A stretch of DNA of 64,000 nt. It comes from Firmicutes bacterium HGW-Firmicutes-1. GTDB lineage: Bacteria; Bacillota; Clostridia; Lachnospirales; Vallitaleaceae. Shown piece by piece: positions 26,389 through 35,034 of this stretch; position 1 is the stretch's first letter, and each line of letters opens with the position of its first letter. Below the pieces are notes generated by a model. The model was not told the DNA's origin. It was given only the letters and a program-made list of their open reading frames with translations, and did no database searches. Location: NCBI GenBank assembly GCA_002841625.1, contig PHAG01000006.1, positions 62,001 to 126,000 on the forward strand, given 5' to 3'. Position numbers and translations under genes: made by a program.

Positions 26389-28782
26389 ATGAATATAGAT
26401 GAAAAGAATTCCTCGCTAAAACTTGAAGCCCCGATACTTCAAGATATCTTAAGAATGAATGACAATAACGAAGAGGAGGTTAACATCAGACAATCTATTC
26501 AAATACCTAACAGCTTTATAAATTATGTGGATAATTTGGAGCTCAGTTTAAGTAAAGCGGAATATATTTTTCTAGCTATAAGTGCATTTATAGCTAGAAT
26601 TGGAGAAAGTCAGTCTTATGAAGTAGACGGCATGGAAAGTTTAGAATTTTTATTCGCTAAAATGATTCGTTACTTCGATAATATCAAACAGAAAAACACT
26701 TATGCCAACGAAATGATTTATAGACTACCAAAATTATTTGTAGCAAATGAAGAAGGGAAAGCATATAAAATAAATATAATTATTGAGCATTGGGGAGATT
26801 TAAATAAAAATTTGAAGAGTGATGAAGATTTAGTGTTTGTAATAGATGATATAAATATGGATTGTTACATAGTTTTCAAAGGCAATAAATATGACAAAGA
26901 AAAAACGAGAAACTTATTAAATAGGCTACCAATTTTTCTGAATGAAATAGCATTAAATCCAAGTGTCCCTATTATGAAAACCAATATTCTATCAACAGAG
27001 GAGTACAATAGAATCGTTGTAGAATGGAATAGTACTTATGTTGAATATCCAAAAGAAAAGTGTACCTATGAATTAATTGAGGAACAGGTTTTAAAAACAC
27101 CGGGTCATATTGCTGTTACTTATGAGGAGGATAAGCTGACTTATAAGGAGTTAAATACGAAGGCAGATCAATTGGCAAACTATTTAAATAATAAAGGGGT
27201 AGAGGAAGGCAAGCTCATTGGCGTGTTTATGGAGAGATCGATTGATTTATTGGTAGTGCTTATAGGAATCTGGAAAGCAGGTTGTGCTTATGTACCGCTA
27301 GATCCTATTTACCCTAAAGATAGGTTGATATATATGATTGATGATGCAGAGCTTTCATTTATAATAACGCAATCAAGTTTAATAGACAAGCTTCCAGAAA
27401 CTGATGCAAGTAAGGTTCAAATTGATCTCGAAAAGGTGAAAATATTTGAAGAAACAAGTAGATTGTGCAGCAAAAAAAACAATAAGAAGCTATCTACAAG
27501 TGCCCGATTGGCTTATGTAATTTTTACATCCGGAACGACAGGGAAACCAAAGGGGATTGAAGTAACCCAACAGGGGTTAACAAACTATCTTTGGTTCGTT
27601 GTAGAAAGCCAAGGCTTTACTGAAAAAGATAAGTTTATGGCCCTTACAACAATTTGTTTTGATATTTCCTTATGTGAATTATTTGCAAACCTTATTAGGG
27701 GTGGGCAAGTAGAAATACTTCCAACAGAATTGCAACGTAATCCATATCTTTTATTGGAGAAAATAGAGAATAATTGGGCAACTGCAATTCAAGCAACTCC
27801 CGCCACTTGGGATATGTTAGTTACAGTAGGCTGGGAAAAGAAACTGCCTTTAAAAATCTACTGTGGTGGAGAAGCAATGAACCCACAACTTGCTGAGAAG
27901 CTTATTCCTCGTTGTAATGAACTTTGGAATATATATGGCCCAACAGAAGCAACTATTTGGTCATCAATTAGTCATATTAAATCAACTAATATTACGATAG
28001 GACATCCTGTATATAATACCCAGTACTATGTGTTAGATAAGAATTTGAATCCTGTACCAGAGGGAACAGCTGGAGAGCTATATATCGGTGGAGATGGTCT
28101 TGCGCGAGGCTATCTTAACAGAAAAGATTTGACAGCGGAAAGGTTTATTTCTAACCCCTTTGAACAAGTGAAGAGCAGCAGAATATATAAAACAGGTGAC
28201 TTTGTTAAATTCCTTTCTGACGGAGATGTTGAATGGCTAGGAAGAATTGATAATCAAGTTAAACTAAAAGGATTTAGAATAGAATTAGAGGAAATAGAAA
28301 CCGTTCTTAAGCAACAACCGGAGATTGATAAAGCGGTAGTAGTTTTAAGAGAATACAACAAGGCTGGCTTAAAAGGCTTATATGCATTTGTTTTAGCTAA
28401 AAAAAATTGTGAAAATCCTAATAATAAGAAAATATATGAAAGAATGAAAGAAGTATTGCCAACATATATGATACCAAGGTATTTTATTTATTTAAATGAA
28501 ATTCCCCTAACAATGAATAAAAAAGTGGATAGGAAGTCATTAACTACGATGACAATGGATGAAATTAAAAATAAATATGGTGATTATTCCAGAAACAGTT
28601 CACTAGAAGTTAAGAAAAAGGAGGCTGAGGTTCAGAAAAATAAAGACGATGATAAACGTTTAGGGTGCTTTTGTAAAGATGGAGAGAGAGAAAAAAAGAG
28701 AGAGAAAAAGAAAATTAAAAAGATAAAGATAAAGACAGATTTTATTCATGAAGGAAATATGATTGCAGAGGTTTCTAATTAA
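26389..28782 (+). CDS. Stand-alone NRPS adenylation protein, truncated copy of the loading module
   Basis: This 797-residue protein has an N-terminal piece of a condensation-domain C-lobe (about residues 10-215, itself shortened by about 30 residues) and a complete adenylation domain (about 220-730). Core motifs look intact: A3 FTSGTTGKPKG, A5 NIYGPTEATIW, A7 IYKTGD, A8 GRIDNQVKLKGFRIE, and A10 with the catalytic Lys in NKKVDRKSL. It is strikingly similar to the A domain of the giant synthase (36772-38260), and all residues I read as specificity positions are identical. There is no formyltransferase and no carrier domain; the sequence instead ends in a Lys/Glu-rich tail (about 740-797). It could still load a carrier in trans, or it may be a decaying duplicate. 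The gene has its own cluster-type promoter. Confidence 0.82.
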   Translation: MNIDEKNSSLKLEAPILQDILRMNDNNEEEVNIRQSIQIPNSFINYVDNLELSLSKAEYIFLAISAFIARIGESQSYEVDGMESLEFLFAKMIRYFDNIKQKNTYANEMIYRLPKLFVANEEGKAYKINIIIEHWGDLNKNLKSDEDLVFVIDDINMDCYIVFKGNKYDKEKTRNLLNRLPIFLNEIALNPSVPIMKTNILSTEEYNRIVVEWNSTYVEYPKEKCTYELIEEQVLKTPGHIAVTYEEDKLTYKELNTKADQLANYLNNKGVEEGKLIGVFMERSIDLLVVLIGIWKAGCAYVPLDPIYPKDRLIYMIDDAELSFIITQSSLIDKLPETDASKVQIDLEKVKIFEETSRLCSKKNNKKLSTSARLAYVIFTSGTTGKPKGIEVTQQGLTNYLWFVVESQGFTEKDKFMALTTICFDISLCELFANLIRGGQVEILPTELQRNPYLLLEKIENNWATAIQATPATWDMLVTVGWEKKLPLKIYCGGEAMNPQLAEKLIPRCNELWNIYGPTEATIWSSISHIKSTNITIGHPVYNTQYYVLDKNLNPVPEGTAGELYIGGDGLARGYLNRKDLTAERFISNPFEQVKSSRIYKTGDFVKFLSDGDVEWLGRIDNQVKLKGFRIELEEIETVLKQQPEIDKAVVVLREYNKAGLKGLYAFVLAKKNCENPNNKKIYERMKEVLPTYMIPRYFIYLNEIPLTMNKKVDRKSLTTMTMDEIKNKYGDYSRNSSLEVKKKEAEVQKNKDDDKRLGCFCKDGEREKKREKKKIKKIKIKTDFIHEGNMIAEVSN

Positions 28783-28861
28783 GAGTAAATTTATGAATTT
28801 AAAAACTAAGAAGGCTATGGATATAGTAAGGATTGATAAGAGACAATAACGAGGTATTATT

Positions 28862-29190
28862 GGATGATGATATTGCAATTATTGATCTAAGTGACGGGTA
28901 TCCATGGCCTCAACCTTAAATGAATTTTGGGAGAATCTAATATGGAAAAGATGGAATCACTGAAATATAAAGAGATCGAGGATATTATAATGACTATTTT
29001 CACCTTAAAAAAGGGGAAAAGAGGAAGAGTTTTCGCAAGTATGGCGGGTTTATTCACGATGTCGATGAGTCTAATCCTTTGCTTTTCAATATTTCGTCTT
29101 GAAAAGGGAAGTATATTGATCCCCAAGAACGATTATTCTTACAAACTGCATTGCACACGCTTGAACATAGAGGATATGCAATAGATAGAA
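28862..29190 (+). pseudogene. Ketosynthase pseudogene fragment
   Basis: Nucleotides 28862-29190 align by eye with the start of KS4 at 54360-54690. The DDIAII...YP opening, the FWENL block, the YNDYF region and the 'DP-Q-ER-LFLQT-HTLE' region are all recognisable, but frameshifts and stops (TAA at 28918) break the frame. It follows the truncated A gene directly. The pair therefore looks like what is left of a once larger synthase after an internal deletion joined an A domain to a KS. Confidence 0.8.
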
Positions 29191-29448
29191 CCTTATGTTT
29201 TAAAGCAAAAATTCGTGAAGAAGGTTTTTAGTTTCAAATAATATTGTAGGAATATAATAAATTGAGCAAATACTTCTTTCGGAACATATTGAAGAAAATC
29301 TATTTGCTGGTAAGAGTATTTATTGCATATTTAATCTGTGGTTTTATAAAAATAAACTCAATAGTCAATTTAGATTATAGACATTTGCTTTAAGTAATGA
29401 TAATATGAAAAGGTGGTTTTTTTGAGGATATCTGTTAGTTTATGTGGC
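29191..29448. other. Intergenic, no recognised feature
   Basis: AT-rich sequence between the ketosynthase remnant and the promoter of the PPTase gene. It is possibly further decayed synthase sequence, but nothing can be aligned with confidence. Confidence 0.4.
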
Positions 29449-29503
29449 TATAGATGTCGTTTATACATTAATTATTGACGATTTATATCGATTTTGCTAT
29501 GTA
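29449..29503 (+). promoter_or_regulatory. Cluster promoter element, copy 2 (upstream of the PPTase gene)
   Basis: The 20-nt motif (29449-29468) is shared with copy 1. Six nt later comes TTGACG (29475-29480), then after 17 nt TATGTA (29498-29503). It resembles a promoter whose -35 is abutted by an activator site. The PPTase gene starts 69 nt further on. Confidence 0.55.
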
Positions 29504-29571
29504 TGAAAGAAAAACTATAAAATTTTAGAGTATTTACAGATGAATGCTAAAAATTTATATGGAGAGACGAG

Positions 29572-30324
29572 ATGGTAAAAGAGGCATTCCCAAACGCCAT
29601 TGTTAAAAAAGTAACAATAAAATTTAATGATAATGAATATAAAGCAATTATTTGTATTTGTAATTTTAATAATAATAGCCATTATGATCATGCAAGAAAA
29701 CTTTTTCATAAGGAAGAACTGGAGTATTATTCTTCATTAAAATATGAAAAAAGGCAAAAAAGCTATGTTATGGGAAGATACTGTGCAAAAAGAGCTATTT
29801 CAGAATATCTAGAGGATGAGAATGTAGAGAGTATTACGATAGGAAAAGGGGTTTTTAATCAGCCAATTATATTTGGCCCTCAAAATCAAAATCTTCAAAT
29901 CAGTATATCACATAGTGGGGATTTTGGAGGAGCTATTGCATACCATGAAAGATTTGTAATGGGATTAGATATTGAAATAATTGACGAGGATAATCGGGAA
30001 ACTTTAGAAAATGAAATTACGATAGAAGAAAAAGAAATATTAGCATCACTACCATATGATTATAATCGTGGGCTGACACTTTTTTGGACAGCGAAGGAAG
30101 CCTTATCTAAAGCTTTAAAGACTGGTTTGATGACTCCTTTCAGTATTTTTGAAATTAGTAAAATACAAGTGGAAGAAGATTATGCAATATGTGATTTCAA
30201 ATTTTTTGCGCAATATAAAATAAGATCATTTAAGATGGGGCAATATATGTGCTCAATTGCTTATCCGAAAAATATTGAGTTTAATGTTGATAGTAAGGAC
30301 CTTTCAAAGCTGTTTAACATTTAA
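29572..30324 (+). CDS. Sfp-type 4'-phosphopantetheinyl transferase
   Basis: This 250-residue enzyme transfers phosphopantetheine from CoA to carrier-domain serines. It carries the family's two key blocks: GLDIEIID (around residue 131; Mg-binding Asp and Glu) and FWTAKEALSKALKTGL (Trp172, Lys175, Glu176). It also has the P-loop-like SISHSGDFGGA and GRYCAKRAISEYL. The length is typical of Sfp. It is placed between the promoter element and the PP-loop gene, and is expected to arm the eight intact ACPs of the synthases. ATG 29572 follows TATGGAGAG. Confidence 0.92.
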   Translation: MVKEAFPNAIVKKVTIKFNDNEYKAIICICNFNNNSHYDHARKLFHKEELEYYSSLKYEKRQKSYVMGRYCAKRAISEYLEDENVESITIGKGVFNQPIIFGPQNQNLQISISHSGDFGGAIAYHERFVMGLDIEIIDEDNRETLENEITIEEKEILASLPYDYNRGLTLFWTAKEALSKALKTGLMTPFSIFEISKIQVEEDYAICDFKFFAQYKIRSFKMGQYMCSIAYPKNIEFNVDSKDLSKLFNI

Positions 30325-30355
30325 ACTTAGTTGCATTAAAATGGGGGGTAATTTT

Positions 30356-31351
30356 ATGAAACGATGTATTAAATGTGTTATGCCACAAGTTGAAGGCCAT
30401 GTGGCTTTCGATGAGGGAGGAGTATGCAATGTATGTAATCGTTTTGATGAAACAAAGATTTTATCTAAGGAAGAAAAGCAGGTGGGAGGTTATGAAGACT
30501 TAATCAAGAAGATTAATAAACATAAAGGTGATGGACGTGGAAAATATGATTGTGCTGTAGGTGTTTCAGGGGGTAAGGACAGCATAATGGCACTATACAT
30601 AGCTAAGAATGAATTGAATCTGAATCCTTTAGCGATTTTCATTGATAATGGATTTTCTTTAGACGAAATGTTTCATAACATTAAAAGTGCTACAGATATT
30701 TTAGGAATTGATTTGGTTATATATAAAGTGAACAAATTTAAAGAAATCTTCAAATATTTGCTTGTAAAGAAAAAGGAAGTATATTATTGCCGTGTTTGTC
30801 ATGCGCTTTTAGACGTATATGTTCGAGAAGTTGCTGATAGATATCATATCAAAATGCTCATTGGTGGATATACGAAGGGACAAGAATTTGCAAAGAGTGA
30901 AGAATTATTTTGGATCTTTAATGAATCTGATGAAAATGCAAATAGTGAAATCGAAAAATCACCTGGGCTTAAAGATACCCTTGATATTCTTAATAATTTA
31001 GCTCTTTATTTGTATGAAAACTATAGTCATATAGCTCAAGTTAATCCATTCCAATATATTGATTACAATGAAGGCAATATATTAGAGTTTTTGACTGAAA
31101 AACTTGATTTTAAAAGGCCAAGCAATAGCTGGCCAAAAGATTCAACAAATTGTTCATTTAATTTTCTATCACAACATTTAGCCATGAAATATTGGGGTTA
31201 TTCACAACATGAAACAGAGGTAAGTACTTTAGTAAGAAAAAAAGAATTAACTAGAGAAAGAGCTTTAGATATTATTGAAACACCGATTCCAATGGAAATA
31301 CTTGAAGAAGTTTTACAAAAATTAGACTTAAAATATGAAGATATAATTTAA
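30356..31351 (+). CDS. PP-loop ATPase, N-acetyl sugar amidotransferase (WbpG/PseA)-like
   Basis: This 331-residue member of the adenine-nucleotide alpha-hydrolase superfamily has the PP-loop SGGKDS at residues 71-76. Two CxxC pairs (Cys4/Cys7 and Cys24/Cys27) form a likely zinc ribbon, and a third CxxC lies in YYCRVCHALL. The N-terminal CIKCVMP...FDEGGVCNVCNRF matches WbpG/PseA-type proteins, which use an ammonia donor to amidate sugar substrates. No sugar genes are present; it sits between the PPTase and AT genes of the synthase cluster, so it may make an amide, amidine or thioamide on the product (inference). ATG 30356 follows GGGGGG; an upstream in-frame ATG at 30257 overlaps the PPTase gene and is unlikely. 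Confidence 0.83.
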   Translation: MKRCIKCVMPQVEGHVAFDEGGVCNVCNRFDETKILSKEEKQVGGYEDLIKKINKHKGDGRGKYDCAVGVSGGKDSIMALYIAKNELNLNPLAIFIDNGFSLDEMFHNIKSATDILGIDLVIYKVNKFKEIFKYLLVKKKEVYYCRVCHALLDVYVREVADRYHIKMLIGGYTKGQEFAKSEELFWIFNESDENANSEIEKSPGLKDTLDILNNLALYLYENYSHIAQVNPFQYIDYNEGNILEFLTEKLDFKRPSNSWPKDSTNCSFNFLSQHLAMKYWGYSQHETEVSTLVRKKELTRERALDIIETPIPMEILEEVLQKLDLKYEDII

Positions 31352-31366
31352 CAATATATATTGAGG

Positions 31367-31396
31367 AAAAACTAAATTATTATATTTAGTTTTTTT
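31367..31396 (+). terminator. Terminator or attenuator inside the cluster
   Basis: AAAAACTAAAT pairs with ATTTAGTTTTT (31367-31377 with 31384-31394), followed by Ts. It stands between the PP-loop gene and the AT-AT-ER gene. It may separate transcripts or set the ratio of small enzymes to the giant synthases. Confidence 0.65.
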
Positions 31397-31422
31397 GTCA
31401 TTGGAATACGAGGAGAAACAAT

Positions 31423-34400
31423 ATGAAAGAATCAATTGTATTTATGTTTTCAGGTCAAGGTTCTCAATATTATCAAATGGGAAAAAACCTTTTTTCAAAC
31501 AATCAAACTTTTAGGAAGTGGATGCTAGAGCTAGATAATATTGCTGAAAATATTATGGGAGAGTCAGTAGTAAAGGAAATTTATCATGGAAAAAAAGGGA
31601 AGGTGGATGTTTTTAATCAAATTAGATTTACACATCCAGCACTTTTTATAATCCAGTATGCATTAGCCCAAACACTTATAGAAGATGGTATAACGCCAAG
31701 TTATGTGGTTGGAACAAGCTTAGGAGAATTTGTTGCTGCAGCAGTCGGGAATGTAATTAGTGTAAAAGAAGCATTAGAAGGGGTAATTTATCATGCTAAG
31801 CTTACTGAAGAAAATTGTTCCAAAGGAGGGATGACGGCAGTTATTAACAAAAGTAACTTGTTTTTTGACACACCGATTATTAGAGATCACAGTGAACTTG
31901 TAGGAGTAAATTATGATAATCATTTTGTTATTTCTGGTGAGGTTAATAAGCTAAAAAAAATACATGAGTATTTAAATATAAATGGAATAGTCTACCAAGA
32001 GCTTCCTGTTACATATGGGTTTCACTCCTATTTGATGGATCCGATTGAAGAAGCGTATAAAGATTTTATTAGTAAAATTAAATACCATCAACCGTCCATT
32101 ACTTTCGTTTCAAGTCAAAAAGGTTTGGTTTTGAAAGAAATTCCAAAGGATTATTTTTGGGACATTACTAGAAAACCTATAAACTTTCCAATGGCAATAG
32201 AAGCAATAGAAAAGCAAGGTAGGAGTGTATACCTCGATCTTGGCCCTTCAGGTACTTTAGCAAATTTCGCAAAGCAAAATATAAATAACCATAAAGAGAG
32301 AGAAATATTTGTTACGTTCAATCTCTTTGGACAAGAGGTTATGAACTATAAAAAAATAATTGAAACCTTAAATAATAATGATGAAATCAATATGGAGGAA
32401 AGAAAAATGGTAGCTTATGTATTCCCTGGACAAGGATCACAACAAAAAGGTATGGGAGGAGAACTTTTTGATGAGTTCCCTAAATTAATTTCTAAAGCAG
32501 ATGAAATATTAGGATATTCAATAAAAGAACTATGTATGGAAGATAATAAGAATCAATTGGGTCAAACAGAGTTTACCCAACCAGCTTTATATGTAGTAAA
32601 TGGACTAAGTTACTTGAAAAAAATGAAGGAAACTGGTGGAACACCTGATTATGTAGCTGGACATAGTTTGGGAGAATACAGTGCTCTATTTGCTGCGGGT
32701 GCATTTGACTTTGAAACAGGCTTAAAGCTAGTCAAAAAAAGAGGCGAGCTCATGAGTAAGGCCATGAATGGTACAATGGCAGCTGTCATTGGATTAGAAG
32801 AAGGTAGAGTTAAGGAAATACTTGCTGAAAATAATTTTGACAGCATAGACATTGCAAATTATAATACACCATCACAAATTGTAATATCAGGTCCAAAAGA
32901 ATATATAGAAAAGGCAAAAAGTGTTTTTGAAAATGCAGGAGCTAGAATGTATGCAATTTTAAAGGTAAGCGGAGCCTTTCATTCAAGATATATGGAAGCT
33001 GCTAAGGAAGAGTTCTCCAAATTTTTAGAAGGTATTTCCTTCACTGAAATGAGCGTTCCAGTAATTTCTAATGTATTAGCAAGACCCTATAAACAAGATA
33101 GCATTAAGAAGTATTTGGCCGATCAGATTACGCATTCTGTAAAATGGACAGAAAGTATTAGATATTTGATGGGAAAAGGAGATGTTGTAATTGAGCAAGT
33201 AGGACCTGGAACGGTATTAACTGGTCTTGTGAAAAATATTTTAAAAGAAGCACAGCCATTAATAGTTGATGAAGAAGAGGAAAATACACAAGAAGCTCCT
33301 TTGGTTTTGGAAGAAAAAGTGGAACAAATACAAGACGCACCTTTATTTGTAGAAGAAAAAGAGAAACAAGAAGTTCTTGAAATCCAGGCAGATAAAAAAG
33401 CAAAAGTAAAAGAAGAAAAAGTAAAAGAAGCAAAAGTAAAAGAAGAAAAAATAAAAGATGTAAAACAAGTAAAAGAAGTAAAACAAGAAAAACAAGAAAA
33501 ACAAGAAAAACAAGAAAAACAAGTAAAAGAAGTAAGACAAGCAAAAGAAGCAAAAGAAGTAAAAGCAAAAGAAGAAATAGCCGAAGCTTCAAATGATATT
33601 CATGAAAAAAAATCAGCGGTAGTGGAAGCAGCAGGAAAATATAAAATTAGTGCTAGTTCCCTTGGAGACGACCAGTTTAAAAAAGAAAACAATTTAAAGT
33701 ATGCATACATAACAGGGTCAATGTATAAGGGGATCTCTTCAAAAGAGATGGTAGTTAAAATGGGGAAAGCCGGATTTATGGGATTTTATGGAACCGGAGG
33801 ATTAATGAAGAATGAGATTGAAGAAGCAATTAAGTATATACAAGGAGAGTTAAGTGAGGGACAGTCTTATGGTATGAACATTTTATACAATCCTGTTGAA
33901 GTAAATAAGGAAAATGAGACGATAGATTTATATTTGGAATACGGAGTAAGAAATATAGAAGCTTCCGCATATATGAGTGTAAATAGCTCTCTTGTAAGGT
34001 ATAGGTTAAAGGGACTAAAACGAGATAAAGATGGAAAGGTATTTTCCGAAAACAAAATTATAGCAAAGATTTCTAGGCCAGAGGTTGCTGAAGCCTTTTT
34101 AAGCCCAGCACCAGAAAAAATAACGAACAAACTTCTAGAAGAAAACAAAATTACTTCAATTGAAGCTGAGCTTTCAAAAGAAATTGCCATGGTTGATGCT
34201 ATTTGTATTGAAGCAGATTCAGGTGGTCATACAGATCAAGGAGTTGCTTATGCATTGATGCCAGCAATCATAAAATTAAGGGATGAGATGGTTTCGAAGT
34301 TTAATTATGGAAGAAAAATAAACATTGGGGCAGCTGGAGGGATTGGGACTCCAGAAGCAGCAGCAGCTGCTTTTATTCTAGGTGCAGATTTCATTGTAAC

Positions 34401-34986
34401 TGGATCAATAAATCAATGTAGCGTTGAAGCTAGAACAAGCGATGAGGTAAAAGATTTGTTACAGCAAGCAAATGTTCAGGATACAGAATATGCTCCAGCT
34501 GGTGATATGTTTGAAATTGGTGCAAGAGTGCAAGTACTTAAAAAGGGTTTATTCTTTCCAGCAAGGGCGAATAAGCTTTATGAGCTTTATCGTCAGTATA
34601 ATTCCTTAGATGAAATAGATGAAAAAACTAAAAATCAAATACAAGAAAGATACTTTAAGAAAAGCTTTGAGGAAATATTTAAAGATGCAAAAGAATATTA
34701 CCCACAGGAAGAAATTGAAAAAGCTGAACGAAATCCAAAGCAAAAAATGGCAATGATTTTCAAATGGTATTTTGGACATTCTACAAGACTTGCACTTAGT
34801 GGAAGCCCAGAGCAAAAAGTTGATTATCAAATTCATTGTGGACCAGCATTAGGGGCCTTTAACCAATGGGTAAAAGGGACTGAGATGGAGGATTGGAAAA
34901 ACAGAAATGTTGATAAAATCGGTGAAAAAATTATGGAAGGCACAGCAGAGTTATTAACCAAGAGAATAATTGCATTAACAAAATAG
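31423..34986 (+). CDS. Trans-acting AT-AT-ER protein of the polyketide synthase
   Basis: A 1,187-residue fusion. The first acyltransferase-like domain (about 1-320) has the nucleophile in GTSLG (Ser99, not GHSLG) and YGFHS, as in acyl hydrolases that clear stalled chains. The second (about 329-615) has GHSLG (Ser415) and GAFHS, the malonyl-type signature, so it should supply malonyl units to all modules. A Lys/Glu/Gln repeat linker (about 615-735) leads to a PfaD-family FMN enoyl reductase (about 740-1187; [39 protein letters not shown]). This is the same architecture as MmpC of the mupirocin system. It has its own ribosome binding site and lies 48 nt before the first giant synthase. Confidence 0.94.
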   Translation: MKESIVFMFSGQGSQYYQMGKNLFSNNQTFRKWMLELDNIAENIMGESVVKEIYHGKKGKVDVFNQIRFTHPALFIIQYALAQTLIEDGITPSYVVGTSLGEFVAAAVGNVISVKEALEGVIYHAKLTEENCSKGGMTAVINKSNLFFDTPIIRDHSELVGVNYDNHFVISGEVNKLKKIHEYLNINGIVYQELPVTYGFHSYLMDPIEEAYKDFISKIKYHQPSITFVSSQKGLVLKEIPKDYFWDITRKPINFPMAIEAIEKQGRSVYLDLGPSGTLANFAKQNINNHKEREIFVTFNLFGQEVMNYKKIIETLNNNDEINMEERKMVAYVFPGQGSQQKGMGGELFDEFPKLISKADEILGYSIKELCMEDNKNQLGQTEFTQPALYVVNGLSYLKKMKETGGTPDYVAGHSLGEYSALFAAGAFDFETGLKLVKKRGELMSKAMNGTMAAVIGLEEGRVKEILAENNFDSIDIANYNTPSQIVISGPKEYIEKAKSVFENAGARMYAILKVSGAFHSRYMEAAKEEFSKFLEGISFTEMSVPVISNVLARPYKQDSIKKYLADQITHSVKWTESIRYLMGKGDVVIEQVGPGTVLTGLVKNILKEAQPLIVDEEEENTQEAPLVLEEKVEQIQDAPLFVEEKEKQEVLEIQADKKAKVKEEKVKEAKVKEEKIKDVKQVKEVKQEKQEKQEKQEKQVKEVRQAKEAKEVKAKEEIAEASNDIHEKKSAVVEAAGKYKISASSLGDDQFKKENNLKYAYITGSMYKGISSKEMVVKMGKAGFMGFYGTGGLMKNEIEEAIKYIQGELSEGQSYGMNILYNPVEVNKENETIDLYLEYGVRNIEASAYMSVNSSLVRYRLKGLKRDKDGKVFSENKIIAKISRPEVAEAFLSPAPEKITNKLLEENKITSIEAELSKEIAMVDAICIEADSGGHTDQGVAYALMPAIIKLRDEMVSKFNYGRKINIGAAGGIGTPEAAAAAFILGADFIVTGSINQCSVEARTSDEVKDLLQQANVQDTEYAPAGDMFEIGARVQVLKKGLFFPARANKLYELYRQYNSLDEIDEKTKNQIQERYFKKSFEEIFKDAKEYYPQEEIEKAERNPKQKMAMIFKWYFGHSTRLALSGSPEQKVDYQIHCGPALGAFNQWVKGTEMEDWKNRNVDKIGEKIMEGTAELLTKRIIALTK
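32394..32409 (+). promoter_or_regulatory. Internal ribosome binding site and ATG before the second AT
   Basis: GGAGG (32394-32398) lies 8 nt before an in-frame ATG (32407) that begins the second AT at [12 protein letters not shown]. It is either the vestige of a former separate gene start or a working internal start giving an extra AT-ER product. Confidence 0.5.
33405..33570 (+). repeat. Coding tandem repeat, AT-ER linker
   Basis: Short imperfect units built from GTAAAAGAA and AAACAAGAA code for a chain of Lys, Glu, Gln and Val. There are at least four near-identical AAACAAGAA-type units in a row around 33480-33525. It keeps the reading frame open. Confidence 0.8.
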
Positions 34987-35034
34987 GTACACTGCATAGA
35001 CGAACAACTTAGTTGAATATTGGAGGTAATGGGA

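Noticed and set aside
28927-29184. Plus-strand 85-residue frame with a hydrophobic centre
   Set aside because: It is an out-of-frame reading of the decayed ketosynthase; the same spurious frame occurs inside KS4 at 54492-54710.
30257-30355. Upstream start for the PP-loop protein
   Set aside because: It would overlap the PPTase gene and lacks a ribosome binding site; ATG 30356 has a strong one.
33158-33592. Minus-strand Leu/Phe-rich open frames
   Set aside because: Shadow of the Lys/Glu/Gln repeat on the plus strand; composition is an artefact of low complexity.
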